Position numbers and translations under genes: made by a program. A stretch of DNA of 64,000 nucleotides from Candidatus Obscuribacterales bacterium. GTDB taxonomy: Bacteria; Cyanobacteriota; Vampirovibrionia; Obscuribacterales; Obscuribacteraceae. The notes below the pieces were generated by a model. It saw nothing but the letters and a program-made list of their open reading frames with translations, ran no database searches and was not told the origin of the DNA. This document shows, piece after piece, positions 9,430 to 15,940 of the stretch (positions within the stretch are counted from its first letter, which is position 1; every line of letters starts with the position of its first letter). The stretch spans positions 186,001 through 250,000 of the forward strand of contig JAKFVQ010000021.1 in NCBI GenBank assembly GCA_021732085.1. Reading direction: 5' to 3'.

Positions 9430-9531
9430 GCTTTTGCGCGGGAAATGTGAAACACTTAGATGTGATTTGCAGCCGAACGCGAAAAAATTGTTCCAGAACT
9501 CATAAGTGAATGAAATAGGAGAAACTAATCA

Positions 9532-10419
9532 ATGCCACGTAAAATACGATGTGGAGTCATTCAAGCTAAGAATGAAGTGGTGGCGCCGGCTGGCGGTTCG
9601 GACAAGGCGACAATCGATAAGATTGCCAAAGCCATGCTCGACAAGCATTTGAAAATGGTTGATGACGCTGGAAAGCAAGGCGTGCAGATTCTCTGCTTCC
9701 AGGAACTATTCAATGGACCGTACTTCTGCGCAGAACAGCATCCTTGCTGGTACGACTTGGCGGAAGAAATTCCGAACGGCCCGACAACCAAGGCTATGCA
9801 AGAAGTCGCTAAGAAACACAACATGGTTATCGTCGTTCCTATATATGAAAAGGAACAGTCTGGTGTTTATTACAACACCGCTGCCGTAATCGATGCTGAT
9901 GGACAGTATCTCGGCAAGTATCGCAAGAGCCACATTCCTCAAGTTAACCCGGGCTTCTGGGAAAAGTTCTACTTCCGTCCAGGCAACCTCGGCTATCCAG
10001 TATTTGAAACACGCTATGCCAAAGTCGGCGTATACATCTGCTATGACAGGCACTTCCCGGAAGGCGCTCGCGCACTAGGACTCAATGGAGCTGAAGTAGT
10101 ATTCAACCCTTCAGCAACTGTATCGGGTCTCTCGGAATATCTGTGGAAGCTCGAACAACCAGCTCACGCTGCAGCAAACGGCTACTTCATCGGCGCCATC
10201 AATAGGATCGGTACCGAAGCTCCATGGGGCATCGGTGAGTTCTACGGCTCAAGCTACTTCTGCAATCCACGCGGCGAAATCATCGCTCAAGCATCGCGCG
10301 ATAAAGAAGAATTGCTCGTTGCTGACCTTGACCTCGATCAAATCAACGAAGTCAGAAACACATGGCAGTTCTACCGTGACCGCCGTCCGGAAACCTACAA
10401 CGAGCTGGTTAAGCTCTAA
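9532..10419 (+). CDS. Beta-ureidopropionase / N-carbamoyl amidase (nitrilase superfamily)
   Basis: This carbon-nitrogen hydrolase of 295 residues should hydrolyse N-carbamoyl-beta-alanine to beta-alanine, CO2 and ammonia, the third step of reductive uracil breakdown. The catalytic triad is visible as E58 (FQELF), K132 (YRKSHIP) and C170 (ICYDRHFPE). The residues around the nucleophile (CYDRHFPEGAR) fit the beta-ureidopropionase/N-carbamoylputrescine-amidase branch. ATG at 9532 follows AGGAG at 9-10 bases. The gene sits between the aminotransferase that would use its product and the PreT/PreA reductase that would start the pathway. N-carbamoylputrescine amidase is the main alternative, but the neighbours favour the pyrimidine role. 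Confidence 0.88.
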   Translation: MPRKIRCGVIQAKNEVVAPAGGSDKATIDKIAKAMLDKHLKMVDDAGKQGVQILCFQELFNGPYFCAEQHPCWYDLAEEIPNGPTTKAMQEVAKKHNMVIVVPIYEKEQSGVYYNTAAVIDADGQYLGKYRKSHIPQVNPGFWEKFYFRPGNLGYPVFETRYAKVGVYICYDRHFPEGARALGLNGAEVVFNPSATVSGLSEYLWKLEQPAHAAANGYFIGAINRIGTEAPWGIGEFYGSSYFCNPRGEIIAQASRDKEELLVADLDLDQINEVRNTWQFYRDRRPETYNELVKL

Positions 10420-10430
10420 AGTACGCTGAA

Positions 10431-10502
10431 AGATGATCGGCTCGACCATGAGCGATTCATTCTCGCTCCTTCGCAAGAGGAATTTGGTCGAGCCGATTAT
10501 CT
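10431..10502. other. Long interrupted hairpin in the pyrimidine unit
   Basis: Bases 10431-10448 pair with 10485-10502 over 18 positions with a single G-T wobble, core ATCGGCTCGACCA. A smaller dyad (AGCGA with TCGCT) lies in the loop, giving a cruciform-like structure. It starts 11 bases after the amidase stop codon and has no following T-tract. It may be an RNA stabiliser or processing site between the two halves of the operon. Confidence 0.6.
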
Positions 10503-10509
10503 GATTTAT

Positions 10510-10550
10510 GGACAATGCTTGAATTCATTCTTCATGCATTGTCCTTGTTT
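10510..10550 (+). terminator. Candidate rho-independent terminator or attenuator
   Basis: GGACAATGC (10510-10518) pairs with GCATTGTCC (10536-10544). The stem continues after one mismatch through TGAA/TTCA, leaving a seven-base loop, and is followed by TTGTTTG. It lies after the amidase gene and before preT, so it may end transcription of the first two genes or only reduce read-through. Confidence 0.5.
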
Positions 10551-10656
10551 GAAAAACACAATGGAAGTTTGCCAGGCATGCTATCGCCCTCCCCATTCCA
10601 TATGTGCGTTCTTGAAGTTCAAATTAGTGATTTCGTCAAACTAAAGGAAAAGCTCA

Positions 10657-12075
10657 ATGGCCGAGCATTACAAACCAGTTAAGTACAAAGCTTGGGAGAT
10701 GACTCTTGAGGAGCGCTTTCAGGAGTATCACCCACCGCTGTCAGAGCGCGAGGCAGTCCTCGAAGCAAATCGTTGCCTCTACTGCCACGATGCACCGTGC
10801 ATGGTGGCTTGCCCGACGCACATAGACATCCCGACTTTCATCCGCAAGATTGCGACAGAAAATCCAAAGGGATCAGCGCGGACTATTCTTGAGGCAAATT
10901 TGCTCGGCGCCACTTGTTCTCGCGTGTGCCCGGTTGAAGAGCTTTGCGAAGGCGCTTGCGTCATGAAGCACGATCACAAGCCGATTATGATCGGTCGCCT
11001 CCAGCGCTATGCGATGGATTATGCTCAGGATAAGAACATCAAGTTCTTCCATCAGGGTAAGCCGAACGGATACAAAGTTGCTGTTATCGGCAGCGGTCCT
11101 GCCGGACTCTCTTGCGCTGGTGAGCTCGCCAAACTCGGCTTCGATGTGACCTGCTTCGAGAAGAACAAAATGGCAGGCGGACTCGATACCTATGGGATCG
11201 TGGTCTTCCGCGAACCGGTCGAGGTCAGCCTTCGAGAAGTGAAAATGGTCGAAGAACTCGGCGTCAAAATGAAGACCGGCGTCACTGTCGGCAAGGATAT
11301 TACATTCAAAGAAATCGTCGACAAGTACGACGCTGTTTTCGTCAGCGTCGGTCTAGGCTCCGTCCCGCCGATGAATATTCCAGGCGAAAACTTTGAAGGT
11401 GTTGTTGATGGATTGGAATTCATCGCTGCCACCAAAACAGAAAAGCTCGACACCATCAAATTCGGAAAGCGCATCGCTGTAATCGGCGCTGGCAACACCG
11501 GAATCGACTGCGCAACAATCGCTCGTCGCCTCGGTTCTGAGCGCGTAACCATCGTTTATCGCCGCTCCGAAGCAGAAATGCCTGCCTACCACTTCGAATA
11601 TCTATTTGCTCTGGGCGAAGGCGTCAGCTTCATGTTCCTGACGCAACCTGTAGAAGTTGTTGGATCGAATGGAAAAGTCGAAGGGCTTAAGTGCATGCGC
11701 ATGGACCTCGGCGAACCAGACCAATCGGGACGCCGCGTGGCAGTACCTAATCCAGGATCTGAATTCGTCATCCCCTGCGACATGGTCATCACTGCAATCG
11801 GACAGAAGAAACAGTCCGAAGTAATGAACGCCCTCGGCGAACTAGGCGTAAAGGCTACCCACAACGGCTACATTTCGGTTGACCCCGAAACGTGCCGCTC
11901 GGATAATCCGAAGATTTTTGCAGGCGGCGATTGCATTCGCAGTAAAGGCGAAGCATCAACAGTCGCAGCAGTTCAGGATGGAAAGATTGCTGCTGCCGCC
12001 ATCCACATGCAATTGGTTGGCGTTCCTTCGCCCAACAAAAAGCATATTGAACCCGTTCTTTCTCCAGTTGTATAA
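10657..12075 (+). CDS. preT: NAD-dependent dihydropyrimidine dehydrogenase, flavoprotein subunit PreT
   Basis: This 472-residue flavoprotein passes electrons from NADH to PreA, which reduces uracil or thymine to the 5,6-dihydro form. An N-terminal cysteine-rich iron-sulfur domain is visible (CLYCHDAPCMVACP and later CSRVCPVEELCEGAC). An FAD-binding Rossmann motif follows (VIGSGPAGLSCAGELAKLG), then an NAD(P)H-binding motif (VIGAGNTGIDCATIARRLG), and a final FAD contact (IFAGGDC). Length and order match PreT and the small subunit of glutamate synthase; the adjacent PreA gene decides for PreT. AAAGGAA precedes the ATG at a suitable distance, and preA begins 20 bases downstream. Confidence 0.92.
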   Translation: MAEHYKPVKYKAWEMTLEERFQEYHPPLSEREAVLEANRCLYCHDAPCMVACPTHIDIPTFIRKIATENPKGSARTILEANLLGATCSRVCPVEELCEGACVMKHDHKPIMIGRLQRYAMDYAQDKNIKFFHQGKPNGYKVAVIGSGPAGLSCAGELAKLGFDVTCFEKNKMAGGLDTYGIVVFREPVEVSLREVKMVEELGVKMKTGVTVGKDITFKEIVDKYDAVFVSVGLGSVPPMNIPGENFEGVVDGLEFIAATKTEKLDTIKFGKRIAVIGAGNTGIDCATIARRLGSERVTIVYRRSEAEMPAYHFEYLFALGEGVSFMFLTQPVEVVGSNGKVEGLKCMRMDLGEPDQSGRRVAVPNPGSEFVIPCDMVITAIGQKKQSEVMNALGELGVKATHNGYISVDPETCRSDNPKIFAGGDCIRSKGEASTVAAVQDGKIAAAAIHMQLVGVPSPNKKHIEPVLSPVV

Positions 12076-12095
12076 GAAAAGAGGAGCTTAAAGAG

Positions 12096-13433
12096 ATGGC
12101 AAATCTCGAGATCGATTTTTGTGGTATCAAATCGCCGAACCCATTTTGGTTGGCGTCAGCTCCTCCCGCTAACTCTGCCTATCAGGTGCAGAAAGCGTTT
12201 GAGCAAGGCTGGGGCGGAGCCGTTTGGAAGACGATCGGTGCGCCGGTTCTGAACGTTTGCAATCGATATGGAACTATCGATTACAAAGGTCAAAAGGTTA
12301 TTGGTTTGAATAACGTTGAGTTGATCAGCGACAGACCAATCGAATTGAACCTGCGCGAAATCGCGGAAACGAAGAAGAACTTCCCCAACCATGCCGTAAT
12401 AGTTTCAGTCATGGTTGAGTCCAAGAAAGAAGCATGGCAAGAAATCGTCAAGCGAGTTGAAGAAACGGGCGCCGATGGTTTCGAGCTGAACTTCGGCTGC
12501 CCGCATGGTATGTCCGAGCGCGGCATGGGATCGGCGATGGGACAAGTTCCTGAATACACCTGCATGGTCACCGAGTGGGTTATGGAAGTTGCCACCAAGC
12601 CTGTTATCGTCAAGTTGACGCCGAATATCACCGATATTGTAGTGCCTGCAAGAGCTGCTGTTAAAGGCGGCGCATCAGCGCTTTCATTGATCAACACCAT
12701 CAACAGTATCATGGGCGTTGACCTCGATTCCTTCGAAATCAAACCGAACGTCGGCGGCAAAGGCGGTCACGGTGGATACGCTGGACATGCGGTCAAGCCA
12801 ATTGCCCTGCACTTGCTCTCCGCCGTCGCTAGTGATTCGGAAGTGCAGCGCGCGCGTTTGCCAATCTCCGGTATCGGTGGCGTCGAGACATGGCGCGATG
12901 CAGTTGAATTCATGCTACTCGGTTCGACCTCTGTTCAAGTTTGTACAGCTGTGATGAAGTGGGGCTTCCGTATCGTCGAAGATATGATCGACGGAATGTC
13001 CAACTGGATGGACGACAAAGGCTTCAAGACCTGCGATGAATTCATCGGCAAGTCGCTGCCGCGTATCTCGAGCTTCGGCGATTTCGACCTCGGATTCCAA
13101 ACCGTTGCTCGCATCAATCCGGATAAGTGCATTCACTGCAATCTCTGCTACATCGCATGTAACGACGCTGCTCACCAGTGCATCGACATGAAGACGATGC
13201 GCGTGAACGGCGATATGGCTGCAACACTACAGCCAGTTGTGCGCGAAGAAGATTGCGTCGGTTGCGACTTGTGCTCTAAGGTTTGCCCGGTTGACGATTG
13301 CATCACGATGGTGCCGATTGATACTGGACGTCCGCACATCACATGGAACGAACTGACAAAGAAACGTCCTGAAGTTCTGGAATGGGACAAGATGGAAGAG
13401 TATCGCAAAGAAGCGAATATCCACATCCACTAA
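12096..13433 (+). CDS. preA: NAD-dependent dihydropyrimidine dehydrogenase, catalytic subunit PreA
   Basis: This 445-residue FMN enzyme reduces uracil or thymine with electrons supplied by PreT. An N-terminal dihydroorotate-dehydrogenase-like TIM barrel (about residues 3-310) carries the FMN/substrate segments NFGCPHGMSERGMG, the PVIVKLTPN strand and SGIGGVETWRDA. The C-terminal ferredoxin domain holds two 4Fe-4S clusters: CIHCNLCYIACNDAAHQC and CVGCDLCSKVCPVDDC. AGAGGAG upstream supports the ATG at 12096. The same subunits make up the PreTA enzyme of Escherichia coli. Together with the amidase and aminotransferase it gives three of the four usual activities for turning uracil into malonate semialdehyde. 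Confidence 0.93.
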   Translation: MANLEIDFCGIKSPNPFWLASAPPANSAYQVQKAFEQGWGGAVWKTIGAPVLNVCNRYGTIDYKGQKVIGLNNVELISDRPIELNLREIAETKKNFPNHAVIVSVMVESKKEAWQEIVKRVEETGADGFELNFGCPHGMSERGMGSAMGQVPEYTCMVTEWVMEVATKPVIVKLTPNITDIVVPARAAVKGGASALSLINTINSIMGVDLDSFEIKPNVGGKGGHGGYAGHAVKPIALHLLSAVASDSEVQRARLPISGIGGVETWRDAVEFMLLGSTSVQVCTAVMKWGFRIVEDMIDGMSNWMDDKGFKTCDEFIGKSLPRISSFGDFDLGFQTVARINPDKCIHCNLCYIACNDAAHQCIDMKTMRVNGDMAATLQPVVREEDCVGCDLCSKVCPVDDCITMVPIDTGRPHITWNELTKKRPEVLEWDKMEEYRKEANIHIH

Positions 13434-13460
13434 GTCCTCGTCAGAAAGTCTAGGAATACC

Positions 13461-14531
13461 GTGCAGTCGGTTGAGAATACTGAACAACAAATCCTCGGGC
13501 AAGTGACCTTGCCCTCCGGCATCATGATGCTGGTCGACTTCGGATTGATGGATTTATGGACGCACGATCGTCCACCATTAATCCCTGAGGGCATACTATC
13601 AGAAGAAGCGCTCAAGTCGGCTAACGACGGGGCTGATTTCTTCATCGACGGACCTCATGCACTTGAAGTTGGCCGGCGTCTCGGGCGCCAGCCTCACCCG
13701 CTGTACATATACGATATTCCGCGCCATGGCGTTCAGGAATTGAAGGAAGGATTTCAGCGCTTACTCGATGAGGAAGGCTTTGAGGCCGATCTGATCGAAT
13801 TGTTCGAGCGCGTACCGCCACGGACACGGGTGAATCAAATTCTGGCGCACCGCGAAGGTTTGGGAGAGGTCTTCTTTCATGGCGTTCAAGCGGTAGTCGT
13901 ATCCAACCTTCCGAAGAACCGACCACTGCCCATAGTGGCGAAGCGGATGGAAGAGGAAGAATTTGCCGAGCATTGGAAAGAAGTTTCGCTAATCCTTGAT
14001 GAGACAGCAGAAGTTGCGACTTCGAGTTTGATTGGGCACGTTGCTGTTGACCGCGCGCGCTTAATGTTCTGCGATATGAACGCAGCTGGGGCCTGGTGTC
14101 ATAATGACAGCATCGATGGAATGGCTGACTTCGTATTCTGGGGCCGCGATGCTGTGCGTCTGGCGCAAAAGTTCAAGGCACCGCATCTGGAGCGCAATGT
14201 TTACGGCTGGCAGGATAAGAAGATCCAAGAAGTCGCCGAATTAGGCATTCAGGTTCAAAAACACATCGATAAACATCGCATGGTTGTTGCGACCGATTTC
14301 CGTCCGCACTCCGACCACTGGCGTCTGCTCGAAAAGATTTATCATTCAGAATTGGAAGCAGCTGTAATCGACGTCAACGATTCCCAAGTATGTGGTTTCA
14401 TGACCAGCTGGGGAGACGGGTTCTTCCCTGTTCTTGCAGAACGAGATAGCAATGGAAGACTCGTACGAATCCGCATTCACTTAGGCAACGAAGCAACTGT
14501 TCGCGGAATGCGCCTCGTCAATCCTCGCTAG
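13461..14531 (+). CDS. Unknown protein of the pyrimidine cluster, weakly DUF4241-like
   Basis: Function not recognised. The 356-residue product starts at a GTG with AGGA 6 bases upstream, 27 bases after preA, so it is probably co-transcribed. It appears to contain two related segments: VTLPSGIMMLVDFGLMDLW near the N-terminus and VAVDRARLMFCDMN in the middle. It ends with GFMTSWGDGFFPVLAERD, a Gly-Asp-Gly turn resembling the C-terminal part of DUF4241 proteins. It has no signal peptide or membrane helix. It is not dihydropyrimidinase: the metal-binding HxH of the amidohydrolase barrel and the carboxylated-lysine region are absent. The DUF4241 link is by eye and tentative. Its position where a dihydropyrimidinase gene might be expected makes it worth testing. 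Confidence 0.75.
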   Translation: MQSVENTEQQILGQVTLPSGIMMLVDFGLMDLWTHDRPPLIPEGILSEEALKSANDGADFFIDGPHALEVGRRLGRQPHPLYIYDIPRHGVQELKEGFQRLLDEEGFEADLIELFERVPPRTRVNQILAHREGLGEVFFHGVQAVVVSNLPKNRPLPIVAKRMEEEEFAEHWKEVSLILDETAEVATSSLIGHVAVDRARLMFCDMNAAGAWCHNDSIDGMADFVFWGRDAVRLAQKFKAPHLERNVYGWQDKKIQEVAELGIQVQKHIDKHRMVVATDFRPHSDHWRLLEKIYHSELEAAVIDVNDSQVCGFMTSWGDGFFPVLAERDSNGRLVRIRIHLGNEATVRGMRLVNPR

Positions 14532-15153
14532 AATGTGCCCGCTACTAGGCAGCCGCGTGGTATCACACTTGGTGCCTGAAAATAATTCGTATGGCAATGA
14601 GACATTCTGCTTGAATAGGTAACTCACCTCACCGCATAAGCATTGCGAGACTATGAGTGTCTTCGTCCAACAATATTGTTACTCTTGAATGCTTGCGCAC
14701 CTCATTGCGTAATTCCACCACTATTGCGTCGACAACGAATGCTTTTGTCGTAGCCGAAAACCACTATGCATTAAGGGTTTTCCGTCCGCCTAATTATATA
14801 AATGTACGCGTTTATGCGTTCATACATATAGAAGAAATCTCGATAGAAAGACGAAACTCTTCAACAGTTTTGTTGGAAAAGCGCAAAATTTGCTTCCACA
14901 AGCGTGTTGGAAAAGGCTTATTTGGAGCCTATTTTCGAACTTTTTGGTCACGGTGAGTATTTAGTCTGCAAAATACTCGGGAAACCATATACAAATTCGA
15001 CCCTAACTAAGGCTACCGGTAATTGCGGTAGTCAATGTTGCATGGAAGAATTAAAACAGCACCCCAAGGAAATGCTATTCAAGATTGAGTTTGCAATGGG
15101 CGGTAGATGTGCTGGGTCCAGCAGGTCGAAGCTATTTTGATGTGGAGAATGTT
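14532..15153. other. Intergenic region upstream of the sigma-factor gene
   Basis: About 620 bases without a convincing gene. I see a 12-base perfect palindrome AACAATATTGTT (14669-14680), two copies of TTGGAAAAG (near 14874 and 14908), and an 8-bp hairpin with an 8-base loop (GAGTATTT at 14955-14962 with AAATACTC at 14971-14978). The hairpin lies about 180 bases before the sigma-factor start and may be regulatory. Short frames here lack ribosome-binding sites and protein-like composition. Confidence 0.5.
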
Positions 15154-15777
15154 ATGAAGAGCCTTACGATAAACAGAGTAGATTGGCGGGAACTTTCCAA
15201 CACAGATCTCGTACGTTTTGCTCAGCAAAAGAACGAGCAAGCGCTTAATGAACTTCTCCGGCGCCACAAGAAGACAATCATCAATAAGCTTTATCGCTTA
15301 GCGCCAGACTGGAAAGATACCAGCGACCTCGAGCAAGAAGTACAGATTAGAATCTGGCGCTTCATCGGTCAGCTGAGAAATCCTGATTCTTTTAGAACAT
15401 GGCTGAATCAATTGGTCGTCAACGTCTTCTATGATGAGCTGAGAAAGCGTCCTCGCGATTATCAGATCATCTCGCTGGATGAGCCATTCTCTGGTGAAAC
15501 ACCAGAAGAGTCTGGCACAAGAGACGTAAAAGACGGCTCACAACAGCCCGACGACAAATTACTCTCAGAAGAGCTTTCACAAGTTCTCGAGAAAGCTATG
15601 TCGAAAATCTCGAAGCCATTTAGAACAGTTGCTGTTCTCCGTGACGTCGAAGGTTTGTCATATGAAGAGATTGCGCAGTTGACCGGTACCGAACTCGGAA
15701 CCGTTAAATCACGCATCGCTCGTGCTCGCATGAAGATACAAAAGCAGATTCTTCCTTATCTTCGTGAGTGTGCCTAA
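15154..15777 (+). CDS. ECF-type RNA polymerase sigma factor
   Basis: This 207-residue sigma-70-family protein should direct RNA polymerase to a set of stress or envelope promoters. Region 2 covers about residues 17-95, with the -10-recognition helix in DLEQEVQIRIWRFIGQLRN followed by FRTWLNQLVVNVFYDELRKR. A charged linker follows (about 97-135), then region 4 with the -35-binding helix-turn-helix LSYEEIAQLTGTELGTVKSR. I chose the ATG at 15154 because GGAGA lies 5 bases upstream; the longer frame from a TTG at 15085 lacks a site. No anti-sigma gene is adjacent, which is unusual for a classical ECF factor. A strong terminator follows. Confidence 0.92.
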   Translation: MKSLTINRVDWRELSNTDLVRFAQQKNEQALNELLRRHKKTIINKLYRLAPDWKDTSDLEQEVQIRIWRFIGQLRNPDSFRTWLNQLVVNVFYDELRKRPRDYQIISLDEPFSGETPEESGTRDVKDGSQQPDDKLLSEELSQVLEKAMSKISKPFRTVAVLRDVEGLSYEEIAQLTGTELGTVKSRIARARMKIQKQILPYLRECA

Positions 15778-15883
15778 ATTTCATCGTGGATGCCCCGGGG
15801 GGCTTCCTCCCGCTCTGGATTGATGTCCAGGCGGACCCAGCTTGAGTTTACTCGATGCGACGGTAACAACAAGGTTTAAAAAA

Positions 15884-15925
15884 GGGCCGGCTAACCACAA
15901 CTAGCCGGCCCATATACTTTTTTTT
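15884..15925. terminator. Strong bidirectional rho-independent terminator
   Basis: GGGCCGGCTA (15884-15893) pairs perfectly with TAGCCGGCCC (15902-15911) around an eight-base loop. The stem is followed by eight T residues (15918-15925) and preceded by six A residues on the plus strand. It therefore fits termination of the sigma-factor gene (plus) and of the large gene ending at 15941 (minus). Confidence 0.88.
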
Positions 15926-15940
15926 GCACAGGGGCAACGA

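Noticed and set aside
13461..14531. Possibility that this gene is the missing dihydropyrimidinase
   Set aside because: None of the amidohydrolase metal-binding motifs (HxH, carboxylated Lys, later His and Asp) is present and the length is too short.
14657..14956. 99-codon plus-strand frame before the sigma-factor gene
   Set aside because: No ribosome-binding site, unusual composition, and it crosses the palindrome at 14669.
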